Below are positions 1 to 6,264 of a stretch of DNA of 6,429 bases, in pieces (position 1 is the first letter of the stretch; each line of letters opens with the position of its first letter). The position numbers were made by a program, and so were the translations under genes. The stretch is from Desulfobulbaceae bacterium. GTDB taxonomy: Bacteria > Desulfobacterota > Desulfobulbia > Desulfobulbales > Desulfobulbaceae. The stretch spans positions 1 to 6,429 of the forward strand of contig SKJK01000123.1 in NCBI GenBank assembly GCA_007121995.1, in the 5' to 3' direction. Under the pieces are notes generated by a model, which was not told where the DNA came from, did no database searches, and saw only the letters and a program-made list of their open reading frames with translations.

Positions 1-90
1 AGAATGGCATATCACAACATGTAAGACCAGCCGTCACAAATACTGGAAAAAGTCAGGAGAAGCTTGTAAAGCGATGGCTCATCACTTCGA

Positions 91-95
91 AGGAG
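91..95 (+). promoter_or_regulatory. Ribosome binding site of troA
   Basis: The sequence AGGAG lies nine bases upstream of the ATG at 105 and fixes that start. The troA frame stays open to the left edge of the window, but it has no upstream ATG, GTG or TTG. This is the only clear Shine-Dalgarno site in the tro operon; troB, troC and troD have weak or no recognisable sites. No convincing -10/-35 pair or metalloregulator operator was found in positions 1-90. Confidence 0.75.
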
Positions 96-104
96 ATATT
101 TCTG

Positions 105-1046
105 ATGCAGTATTTAATAACAAGTTTATTACTCATTTTCACACTCGCAATTACAGCCTGTTCTGAGGGGAACGGCAGGTTGGAAAAGGCTGATTTTAGC
201 CAACGTTCTGTTCGCGTGGTTACCACCACGGCTCAAATTGCCGATGCCGTTGAAAATATCGGCGGCGAGCATGTAGTCGTGAATAGCCTGATGGGGCCTG
301 GCTCCGATCCCCACCTCTATGTAGCCAGTGAAAGCGATGTGTCTCGCCTGAGCGAAGCTGACATTATTTTTTACAACGGTCTTGACCTGGAAGCCCGCCT
401 GAACCGGGTTTTACGGCAGTTGGGCCAGCAAAAACCGGTCATTGCCGTCGGTGAAACGGTCGCCCGTATCCAACTGCTGGAAGGAGAGGAGAGAGACGAA
501 GAACTCGACCCCCACATCTGGTTTGATGTGCAGTTGTGGATGCAGGTTGTGGAAACGGTGCGCGACAAGCTGATTGAGATTGATCCTGACCGAACCGTTG
601 TTTACCAGACCAATGCTGAGGCTTATTTGGCCGAATTGACCGATCTTCATGCCTATGTCCTGGCCCAGACTCATCGGCTCCCTGCTGAACAGCGTGTTTT
701 GATCACCGCCCATGATGCTTTTCGTTACTTTGGCCAGGCTTATGGCTTTGAAGTACACGGCCTGCAAGGAATCAGTACCGAAGCGGAAGCAGGCACAGCC
801 GATGTGCAGCAATTATCTAATTTTATTGCAGAGAATCAGATTCGCGCTATCTTTATCGAATCATCCTTACCAGTGCGTAATGTGGAAGCGCTGCAAGCGG
901 CCGTAGCCAGTCGTGGCTTCCAGGTCGAAATTGGCGGCCAACTGTTTTCTGACGCCATGGGCCGCCCCGGCACCCCGGAAGGAACCTACATAGGTATGGT
1001 GCGACATAATATCGATACGATTGTGAATGCGCTGTTGGGAGAATAA
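105..1046 (+). CDS. troA: TroA/ZnuA-family metal-binding lipoprotein of a Mn/Zn/Fe ABC transporter
   Basis: This is the extracytoplasmic solute-binding protein (cluster A-I, ZnuA/TroA/PsaA family) that captures a divalent metal and hands it to the TroCD permease. The 313-residue length is normal for the family. Residues 1-18 form a lipoprotein signal ending in the lipobox ITAC, with C19 as the lipidated cysteine. Expected metal ligands are visible as H70 (in GSDPHLY), H137 (in LDPHIWFD), H203 (in ITAHDAF) and D283 (in LFSDAMG). The family motif GISTEAEAG is at 222-230. The His-His-His-Asp set and its spacing resemble treponemal TroA; Mn-specific PsaA types carry Glu at the third site. The long His-rich loop of typical ZnuA is absent, with only a short acidic stretch at 126-134. 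Metal identity cannot be read from this alone. It is the first gene of the operon and has its best ribosome binding site. I am sure of the family and less sure of the metal. Confidence 0.94.
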   Translation: MQYLITSLLLIFTLAITACSEGNGRLEKADFSQRSVRVVTTTAQIADAVENIGGEHVVVNSLMGPGSDPHLYVASESDVSRLSEADIIFYNGLDLEARLNRVLRQLGQQKPVIAVGETVARIQLLEGEERDEELDPHIWFDVQLWMQVVETVRDKLIEIDPDRTVVYQTNAEAYLAELTDLHAYVLAQTHRLPAEQRVLITAHDAFRYFGQAYGFEVHGLQGISTEAEAGTADVQQLSNFIAENQIRAIFIESSLPVRNVEALQAAVASRGFQVEIGGQLFSDAMGRPGTPEGTYIGMVRHNIDTIVNALLGE

Positions 1047-1061
1047 ATATTAATGCAGGTC

Positions 1062-1103
1062 GGACAACCGAAGACGAAGGGGCTTTGTCGTCCTCGGTTC
1101 TCC
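1062..1103 (+). promoter_or_regulatory. Intergenic hairpin between troA and troB
   Basis: Positions 1062-1077 pair with 1088-1103 around a 10-base loop. Fourteen of 16 positions are complementary, with mismatches at C1065/C1100 and A1072/C1093. It starts 15 bases after the troA stop and ends 19 bases before the troB start. A pyrimidine-rich stretch follows but no uninterrupted T run, so it is not a standard intrinsic terminator. By analogy with binding-protein transporter operons, it may protect the troA message 3' end or partly attenuate downstream transcription, so that the binding protein exceeds the membrane components. That role is inference. Confidence 0.6.
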
Positions 1104-1122
1104 TTCCAAATCTTGAGTTGCT

Positions 1123-1881
1123 ATGACGTACACTTACGCCATCGAAGTCGAAGACTTGACCTTGGCCTACGAAGAAAAGCCGGTGTTGTGGGATATTGAC
1201 CTGCACGTACCCGAGGGGATTCTGATGGCCATTGTGGGGCCAAACGGAGCCGGCAAGACAACGCTGATCAAATCGATACTTGGTTTGCTCACACCGGCTG
1301 CCGGGACGGTAAGGATCTACGGACGACCCTACCGTGAGCAGCGCCATCTCGTTGCCTACGTTCCCCAGCGAGGCAGCGTCGACTGGGACTTTCCCACCAG
1401 CGTCCTGGATGTAGTTATGATGGGTCGCTACGGCAGCCTGGGCTGGCTGCGCCGCCCCGGCCTCACAGAGCGAACGTATGCTTTGGAAGCATTGAACAAA
1501 GTGGACATGTCCCACCTTGCCAACCGCCAGATCAGCCAACTCTCCGGCGGACAGCAGCAACGCACCTTCCTGGCCCGCGCTCTGGTACAAGATGCCCAGG
1601 TTTATTTTATGGATGAGCCGTTCCAAGGCGTTGACGCCACCACCGAGCGAACCATTGTCGGTCTGCTCAAAGAGTTACGGGCACAGGGCAAAACCGTAGT
1701 GGCCGTCCACCACGACTTGCAAACCGTGCCCGAATATTTTGACTGGGTGACGCTGATCAACGTGCACCGCATTGCCAGCGGTCCGGTAGCCGAGGTTTTT
1801 ACCGATGACAACCTGCGCCTGGCCTATGGGGGGCGGGTTGGTTTTCTGACACGATCGGGAGACGACGGCGATAAAACGTGA
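1123..1881 (+). CDS. troB: ATP-binding subunit of the metal ABC transporter
   Basis: This is the cytoplasmic ATPase that powers metal import through TroC and TroD. The 252-residue protein has a complete nucleotide-binding domain: Walker [10 protein letters not shown] at 39-47, Q-loop glutamine Q82 (YVPQRG), ABC signature LSGGQQQR at 140-147, Walker B VYFMDEP at 160-166 with E165 as the catalytic base, D-loop near 168-171 and switch histidine H197. The segment [20 protein letters not shown] after the Q-loop is typical of Mn/Zn (MntB/ZnuC-like) ATPases. An in-frame TGA at 1114-1116 lies six bases before the ATG, so no longer form is possible. No good Shine-Dalgarno site is present, and translation may depend on ribosomes arriving from troA. 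Its stop codon lies inside the left arm of an inverted repeat. The large open frame on the opposite strand is a shadow of this gene. Confidence 0.95.
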   Translation: MTYTYAIEVEDLTLAYEEKPVLWDIDLHVPEGILMAIVGPNGAGKTTLIKSILGLLTPAAGTVRIYGRPYREQRHLVAYVPQRGSVDWDFPTSVLDVVMMGRYGSLGWLRRPGLTERTYALEALNKVDMSHLANRQISQLSGGQQQRTFLARALVQDAQVYFMDEPFQGVDATTERTIVGLLKELRAQGKTVVAVHHDLQTVPEYFDWVTLINVHRIASGPVAEVFTDDNLRLAYGGRVGFLTRSGDDGDKT

Positions 1882-1908
1882 TGGGAGTCAGACCAAGCCT
1901 TCACGTTT
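1874..1908. repeat. 8-base inverted repeat across the troB stop
   Basis: The arms AAACGTGA (1874-1881) and TCACGTTT (1901-1908) are exact reverse complements separated by 19 bases. The left arm contains the troB TGA stop. The same AAACGTGA word recurs across the troC stop. With an AT-poor 19-base loop the RNA stem would be weak, so a protein-binding site or a mobile intergenic word is at least as likely as a terminator. No T tract follows. Confidence 0.5.
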
Positions 1909-1926
1909 CACACAATACGATAAATA

Positions 1927-3057
1927 ATGATTGAACTACTCAACAACCTGTTATTCGACTACACCATTCGCACCGTCGCCCTGGGTGCGGCTACGCTGGG
2001 GCTGGTCAGCGGGGCACTGGGTACCTTCGCCGTTTTACGCCGCCAGAGTTTGCTGGGGGATGCCATGTCCCACGCTGCCCTGCCAGGGGTGGTGATAGCT
2101 TTTATGCTGACCGGCAGCAAAGCGCCGCTGGTCCTGATTGTGGGTGCAGCCCTGGCTGGTTGGCTGGGCACCCTCTTCCTGATCAACATTGTCCGCTACA
2201 CACGCATCAAAGAAGACAGTGCCCTGGGACTGATTCTGTCCGTCTTTTTTGGCCTGGGACTGATGCTGCTCACCTTTTTACAGCGCAGCCCCGACGCCCG
2301 CCAGGCCGGTCTTAATACTTTCCTGTTTGGCCAGGCGGCTACCCTTCTGGAGCGGGACGTGGTGACGATGGCAATTGTGGGAGGTCTGGCGCTGGTCATT
2401 ATGGTCCTGCTCTGGAAGGAATTCAAGCTACTCAGTTTTGACCGCAATTTTGGCTCCAGTCTGGGGTTTCCCATGCAGGTGCTCGATGTACTCCTGATGA
2501 GCTTATTTGTGATCGCCATTGTCATCGGCCTCCAGGCGGTGGGCGTGATCTTAATGAGCGCCATGCTGGTGGCCCCGGCTGCAGCCGCCCGTCAATGGAC
2601 CGATCGCTTGAGCATTATGGTCTTGTTAGCTGCCGTTTTTGGGGCTATTTCAGGGGTAGCCGGGGCCTTGATCAGCAGCCTGGGGCATGGCCTTTCAACC
2701 GGACCGGTGGTGGTCTTGTGCATCAGCGCCATTGTCCTGGTCTCGCTGCTGCTGGCCCCCAATCGGGGACTGATTTGGACCTGGGTGCGACGGCTGCGCA
2801 ACCGACGGCGACTGCGCCTCAAGCCGGTCTTGCGAAATTTGTACGCCTTGGCCAACCAGCACACCGACCATTATTATCCTCATCACATCGAAACCATACG
2901 CACCACAACCGGCGGCGGTGGCGTTCGCTGGACCTTAACTATCCTGGAAGAGTTGGGCTGGGTGCGGCGTGTTAACCAGACCCATTGGGCCTTGACGCCG
3001 AATGGCTATTCGGAGGCAAAGCGGTTGACAATGGATGACGGGATACGCAAAACGTGA
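1927..3057 (+). CDS. troC: ABC-3 metal permease with C-terminal winged-helix-like domain
   Basis: This is an inner-membrane permease subunit of the Mn/Zn/Fe transporter, expected to form a heterodimer with TroD. Residues 1 to about 280 are the ABC-3 (TroC/MntB/ZnuB) fold with about eight hydrophobic segments. It carries the early family motif GDAMSHAALPG (44-54) and the signature block around 204-220 (AVGVILMSAMLVAPAAAAR), which ends in WTDRLS. A basic stretch at 288-299 follows the last membrane segment, as expected on the cytoplasmic side. Simple members of the family end near residue 280-300; this one has 376. The extra tail contains a histidine cluster (H312, H315, H319, H320), a helical region ILEELGWVRR and a wing-like WALTPNGYSEAKRL (354-367), resembling DtxR/MarR-type winged helix domains. 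An in-frame TAA three bases before the ATG at 1927 fixes the start. No clear ribosome binding site is visible. Confidence 0.92.
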   Translation: MIELLNNLLFDYTIRTVALGAATLGLVSGALGTFAVLRRQSLLGDAMSHAALPGVVIAFMLTGSKAPLVLIVGAALAGWLGTLFLINIVRYTRIKEDSALGLILSVFFGLGLMLLTFLQRSPDARQAGLNTFLFGQAATLLERDVVTMAIVGGLALVIMVLLWKEFKLLSFDRNFGSSLGFPMQVLDVLLMSLFVIAIVIGLQAVGVILMSAMLVAPAAAARQWTDRLSIMVLLAAVFGAISGVAGALISSLGHGLSTGPVVVLCISAIVLVSLLLAPNRGLIWTWVRRLRNRRRLRLKPVLRNLYALANQHTDHYYPHHIETIRTTTGGGGVRWTLTILEELGWVRRVNQTHWALTPNGYSEAKRLTMDDGIRKT

Positions 3058-3072
3058 AACGGAAAGCGTGAA
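3050..3072 (+). repeat. Repeated CGTGAA words across the troC stop
   Basis: AAACGTGA at 3050-3057 includes the troC TGA. It is followed nine bases later by AAGCGTGAA (3064-3072). The first copy matches the 8-mer over the troB stop exactly, so two consecutive genes of the operon end in the same word and encode the same last two residues, Lys-Thr. This may be a dispersed intergenic word of the source genome. Its function is unknown. Confidence 0.4.
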
Positions 3073-3114
3073 GAGGATGTTGGCACTTTTCAGGTTATTG
3101 GAAATGATCGAGCC

Positions 3115-4221
3115 ATGACTCAAATACAGATTGAGATTCAACTGATCGGAATCATAACAGCCGTTGCCTGCGCTTTACCTGGCGTATTTTTAGTGCTGCG
3201 ACAGGTGGCTATGATGAGCGACGCCATCAGCCATACGGTGCTGCTGGGTATTGTTATCGCTTTCTTTATTGCCGGCTCGCTGGAATCGCCCCTGCTGATC
3301 GTGGGGGCGGCCGTGATGGGGGTTATTACCGTCAGCCTGGTGGAGATGCTGGTCAATACCCGTCTGGTGAAGCAGGATGCGGCTATTGGCCTTGTTTTCC
3401 CAGCCCTGTTTAGCGTGGCCGTTATTTTGATTTCCCGCTACGCCGGCAATGTCCATCTGGATGTGGATGCAGTGCTGATGGGAGAGCTGGCTTTTGCTGC
3501 CTTTGATCGTTGGCAGGGATGGGGGCTGGATTTGCCTCGTGCGCTCTGGTTGATGAGCGTGGTGCTACTGCTCAATGGACTGCTTATAGGTCTCTTTTAC
3601 AAGGAACTGAAGCTGGCAACTTTTGATGCAGGGTTGGCGGCAACGCTAGGCTTTTCGTCAATACTGATCCATTATGGGCTGATGACAATGGTCTCGGTAA
3701 CGGCTGTGGCCGCTTTCGAGGCGGTCGGCTCTATTCTGGTGGTGGCGCTGATGATCGGGCCGCCGGCGGCGGCGTACCTGTTGACCGACCGACTTTCCCA
3801 TATGCTGGGGCTGAGCGGACTATTAGCAGCAACAGGAGCCGTGGGCGGCTACTGGATGGCCCGCTGGCTTGATGCCAATATAGCCGGATCAATGGCCGTC
3901 ATGGTGGGGTTGATTTTTATGGTCAGCTTTCTGCTGGCTCCGCACCGCGGACTGTTGGCCTTGTTCTGGCGGCGGCGGCGGCAGCGCTGGGAGTTTGCCC
4001 AGACAGCGCTGGCCATTCATTTGCTCAACCATGAGGGCAAACCGGAAGCGGCCAGGGAGAACCGGGTCACTCATTTACAGGAGCATTTGCGCTGGAAAAA
4101 GGATTTTGCCGGCCAGGTGGTCCGCCGGGCGGAAGCAGGGGCCCTGGTGGTGCGGGAGAATGGTCATCTGGCATTGACAGAAAATGGACGTTCTTTGGCC
4201 AACAAAGCTTTGACACGCTGA
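3115..4221 (+). CDS. troD: Second ABC-3 metal permease with C-terminal winged-helix-like domain
   Basis: This is the partner permease of TroC in the metal importer. Residues 1 to about 282 form the ABC-3 membrane domain with about eight hydrophobic segments. The family motifs are SDAISHTVLLG (35-45) and the block around 203-226 (AVGSILVVALMIGPPAAAYL, then LTDRL). A strongly basic stretch RRRRQR (286-291), encoded by a short GGC repeat, follows the last membrane segment and places the tail in the cytoplasm. The 368-residue protein has an extra tail of about 80 residues. It ends in HLALTENGRSLANKAL, which aligns with the TroC tail (HWALTPNGYSEAKRL); H320 and H351 align with TroC H320 and H353. 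The ATG at 3115 is the first usual start codon after the troC stop, and only a weak GAG precedes it. It is probably co-transcribed with troABC and is the last gene of the operon. Confidence 0.92.
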   Translation: MTQIQIEIQLIGIITAVACALPGVFLVLRQVAMMSDAISHTVLLGIVIAFFIAGSLESPLLIVGAAVMGVITVSLVEMLVNTRLVKQDAAIGLVFPALFSVAVILISRYAGNVHLDVDAVLMGELAFAAFDRWQGWGLDLPRALWLMSVVLLLNGLLIGLFYKELKLATFDAGLAATLGFSSILIHYGLMTMVSVTAVAAFEAVGSILVVALMIGPPAAAYLLTDRLSHMLGLSGLLAATGAVGGYWMARWLDANIAGSMAVMVGLIFMVSFLLAPHRGLLALFWRRRRQRWEFAQTALAIHLLNHEGKPEAARENRVTHLQEHLRWKKDFAGQVVRRAEAGALVVRENGHLALTENGRSLANKALTR

Positions 4222-4435
4222 CATTCACCGGTAATCATCCCTTGCCCCTTTTAACGCTTTGGCTTTGATTTGGCTGCCGGCCTTCCATAAACGACTCTCA
4301 TATTCTTTAAGGACGTGTTTTACAATACCGCTCCGCACGCCCCTTCAAACAGTGATACCAGGTGACGGCGTGGTCAAAAATCGCACTGCTGCTGAAAAAC
4401 GCAGCGTAAACTCTGTCATAAATATGGAGGCTGGT
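4222..4435. other. Gene-free spacer after the tro operon
   Basis: This 214-base stretch separates troD from the hydrolase gene. A frame in phase with the hydrolase is open across most of it, but its only upstream start is a TTG at 4259 without a ribosome binding site, and using it would bury the signal peptide 59 residues inside the protein. No intrinsic terminator for troD is visible. A weak five-base stem (GCTGC/GCAGC) lies at about 4390-4406. No promoter pair could be chosen with confidence. Confidence 0.5.
4426..4430 (+). promoter_or_regulatory. Ribosome binding site of the hydrolase gene
   Basis: GGAGG lies five bases before the ATG at 4436. It decides that start over the upstream in-frame TTG and gives a protein that begins directly with a signal peptide. 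Confidence 0.75.
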
Positions 4436-5218
4436 ATGAAAACTTTGCTATGTGCCATTGTATTCATTTTGATTTCTGGTTTTCCGGCTTTGGCCGGAAC
4501 AGTAACCAAAACTGTCATCTACAATATTGACGATAAAGTTTTTGAAGGGGTCATGATTTACGACAACACTTCCGACAGAATTCGCCCAGGGGTGCTTATG
4601 GTGCCCAATTGGATGGGACCGACGGAGCAATCCCTGGAAAAGGCTGCCCGTGTCGCTGGAGACAACTATGTAGTGTTCATGATCGACATGTATGGTCGTG
4701 ACATTCGCCCACAGGACAGCAGTGAAGCAGCAGTCGCCGCCGGCCAGGTCCGTGAGAACAGGGAAATGATGCGCAAAAGGGTCAATGTCGCCCTTGCAGC
4801 TTTTAAAGAGCAGTCCAGCGAAGTGCCTCTGGACCCCTCCATGATTTCGGCAATTGGATTTTGCTTCGGCGGAGGCGTAGTTCTGGAACTGGCTCGCAGC
4901 GGTTCAGAACTGGTGGGCGTGGTCTCCTTTCATGGCAACCTGGACACTCCGGATACCGCTGATGCAAAAAACATTAAAGCTAAAGTTCTGGTGTTGCATG
5001 GCGCGGACGATCCCTTGGTCCCTGATGAACAGGTTCAGACGTTCATCAGGGAGATGCGAAATGGTGGAGTAGACTGGCAATTGGTCCATTATGGCGGAGC
5101 TGTGCATTCATTTACCGATCCTTATGCGTCCATGCCCGGAAGAGCAGAATATCATCCGGAAGTGGCCCGGAGAGCATTCACCGCAATGGAGCTTTTTTTC
5201 CAAGAAATTTTCGATTGA
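4436..5218 (+). CDS. Exported dienelactone hydrolase-family protein
   Basis: This is an alpha/beta hydrolase of the dienelactone hydrolase (DLH) family with 260 residues. Residues 1-20 form a Sec signal peptide with probable cleavage after ALA (position 20), so the enzyme should work outside the cytoplasm. The nucleophile elbow GFCFGG supplies cysteine C143, the DLH-type nucleophile. D192 in GADDPLVP and H224 in AVHSFTDP complete the expected Cys-Asp-His triad. The strand and loop VLMVPNWMG (53-61) is typical of the family near the oxyanion region. The order and spacing are normal and nothing is broken. Related exported proteins are annotated only as DLH family with unknown substrates; the classic reaction, hydrolysis of dienelactone to maleylacetate, should not be assumed here. 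It has its own ribosome binding site, lies 214 bases from troD and shows no link to metal transport. Confidence 0.9.
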   Translation: MKTLLCAIVFILISGFPALAGTVTKTVIYNIDDKVFEGVMIYDNTSDRIRPGVLMVPNWMGPTEQSLEKAARVAGDNYVVFMIDMYGRDIRPQDSSEAAVAAGQVRENREMMRKRVNVALAAFKEQSSEVPLDPSMISAIGFCFGGGVVLELARSGSELVGVVSFHGNLDTPDTADAKNIKAKVLVLHGADDPLVPDEQVQTFIREMRNGGVDWQLVHYGGAVHSFTDPYASMPGRAEYHPEVARRAFTAMELFFQEIFD

Positions 5219-5455
5219 GTTTACTCAGGCCCGATTCAACGGATGGAATCTACTACTCGTCCTTGGCCTCGGGCATTGCCTCAATAAACTATTGCGTGTA
5301 AATGACGGCCAAGATGAAATGAACAATGATGTTGACCAGGACACATTAGTATCACTGTACCACGCGAATATCCATCGGTAGTGCCAATGAGATATAATTA
5401 TTGAATAATATTGTACTTATGGCTCAATATCGATAATTCGGGATACTGGACAACG
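5219..5455. other. Spacer with an AT-rich possible promoter region
   Basis: This stretch between the hydrolase and phosphatase genes holds no supported gene. A perfect TATAAT is at 5393-5398, but the position 17 bases upstream has no good -35 hexamer. Overlapping it, ATTATT (5397-5402) and AATAAT (5404-5409) form a short AT-only inverted repeat around one base. A promoter for the phosphatase gene is plausible here. The open frame reaching 5381 overlaps the hydrolase out of frame and looks like a shadow. Confidence 0.35.
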
Positions 5456-6067
5456 ATGATACACAAGAAATTCACCTTTGCCGGCAGGTTTTGTATTGTG
5501 TCCTTACTGATACTGGTTGCAATCGGCGCAGGGACTCCTTCTGAATCTCAAGCATCTCAAGAAGCCTGGCAGGCACTAAAAAGGGGCACAGCCGTAGCCC
5601 TCATCCGCCACGCCTTCGCCCCGGGAACAGGAGACCCGCCCGGATTTCTGCTTGGCGATTGCCTGACTCAGCGAAACCTTTCCCAGAGAGGTCGCATCCA
5701 ATCACAGCATATCGGCGAGCTTTTTCGCGCCCACGAAATAAGAGAGGCATCCATATACTCCAGCCAGTGGTGCCGCTGTCTGGAAACCGCCCGCCTGTTA
5801 GAACTTGGCCCTGTTGCAGAGCTGACAATCCTCAATTCTTTTTTTAACAATCGAGCCAGCGGTCCACAACAGACTGATAAGATTCGGGCCTTTATCTCTG
5901 CTTTTCAGGGACAGGGCCCGCTGATACTGGTGACCCACCAAGTCAACATCACAGCCTTGACGGGCGTCTTCCCATCCTCTGGGGAGATTGTTATCTTTCA
6001 AATGACAGAAGACGGGCTGGGGCAAGTTCTCGACCGATCCAAGGTCCCTGCTGATCCGTCACAGTGA
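5456..6067 (+). CDS. Exported histidine phosphatase-family protein
   Basis: This is a branch-1 histidine phosphatase (phosphoglycerate mutase-like fold) of 203 residues. Residues 1 to about 33 form a basic-hydrophobic signal peptide ending near SQA, so it is probably exported. The phosphate pocket is visible as R51-H52 in LIRHAFAPG (H52 being the phosphorylated histidine; RHA replaces the commoner RHG), R107 with E110 in YSSQWCRCLETA, and H161 in LVTHQVNITA. The segment DCLTQRNLSQRGR (68-80) is typical of a widespread small exported subgroup. C69, C106 and C108 could form a disulfide after export. The start was set at ATG 5456 because the signal peptide begins there; an upstream TTG at 5411 would add 15 residues without a ribosome binding site. 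The ribosome binding site for 5456 is weak (TGGA). The substrate is unknown and I see no functional tie to the neighbours. Confidence 0.87.
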   Translation: MIHKKFTFAGRFCIVSLLILVAIGAGTPSESQASQEAWQALKRGTAVALIRHAFAPGTGDPPGFLLGDCLTQRNLSQRGRIQSQHIGELFRAHEIREASIYSSQWCRCLETARLLELGPVAELTILNSFFNNRASGPQQTDKIRAFISAFQGQGPLILVTHQVNITALTGVFPSSGEIVIFQMTEDGLGQVLDRSKVPADPSQ

Positions 6068-6103
6068 TGTTGACAACAGGTAAATCGGAAAAAAAGGACT
6101 CCC

Positions 6104-6118
6104 CCCCTTTTAAAGGGG
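6104..6118. repeat. CCCCTTT/AAAGGGG hairpin with an adjacent A7 run
   Basis: Arms 6104-6110 and 6112-6118 are exact reverse complements; in practice a stem of about five base pairs would form around a five-base loop. There is an A7 run at 6089-6095, which on the minus strand becomes a T run eight bases after the stem. That is too far for a textbook intrinsic terminator. Similar C-run/G-run palindromes are, from memory, common dispersed repeats in some Desulfobacterota and cyanobacteria. It lies where two converging transcripts would meet. Confidence 0.4.
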
Positions 6119-6264
6119 TAGCTCAGGTCACCGCTGATCGGCCTGCGAACTACCGTATCGGACTAAGAGTAGGAATCGAATTAGGAGTGGGAGTGAAGGC
6201 AGCTGGCCATACTTCTCAGGAAAAAAACATTTAGTACTAGTCTAAACATCCTACCTCTAAAATG

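Noticed and set aside
2..166. Frame open from the left edge into troA, with an internal ATG at 74 giving a 30-residue His-containing peptide
   Set aside because: It overlaps the troA signal peptide by 62 bases, lacks its own ribosome binding site and has no recognisable family. It could be the tail of an upstream gene, but the support is too thin.
411..812. Minus-strand open frame of 133 codons inside troA
   Set aside because: It is antisense to the conserved metal-binding protein, has no recognisable motif, and starts and ends within troA.
853..1626. Long minus-strand open frame of 257 codons opposite troA/troB
   Set aside because: It lies antisense to two genes with complete, well-placed motifs. 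Its translation shows no recognisable domain and is explained by the codon pattern of troB.
3968..3982. GGC repeat in troD as a possible phase-variable tract
   Set aside because: It has only five units and encodes the expected basic stretch after the last membrane segment. Trinucleotide slippage would not shift the frame.
4222..4260. Intrinsic terminator directly after troD
   Set aside because: No stem followed by a T run could be found. The end of the operon transcript is not visible in the sequence.
4259..4435. N-terminal extension of the hydrolase from a TTG start
   Set aside because: GGAGG sits five bases before ATG 4436 and the signal peptide begins exactly there. The extension would bury it and has no ribosome binding site.
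5091..5381. Open frame of 96 codons overlapping the hydrolase 3' end
   Set aside because: More than a third lies out of frame inside the hydrolase. The rest shows no motif, and no ribosome binding site supports a shorter start.
5411..5455. N-terminal extension of the phosphatase from a TTG start
   Set aside because: There is no ribosome binding site and it would add 15 residues before the signal peptide.
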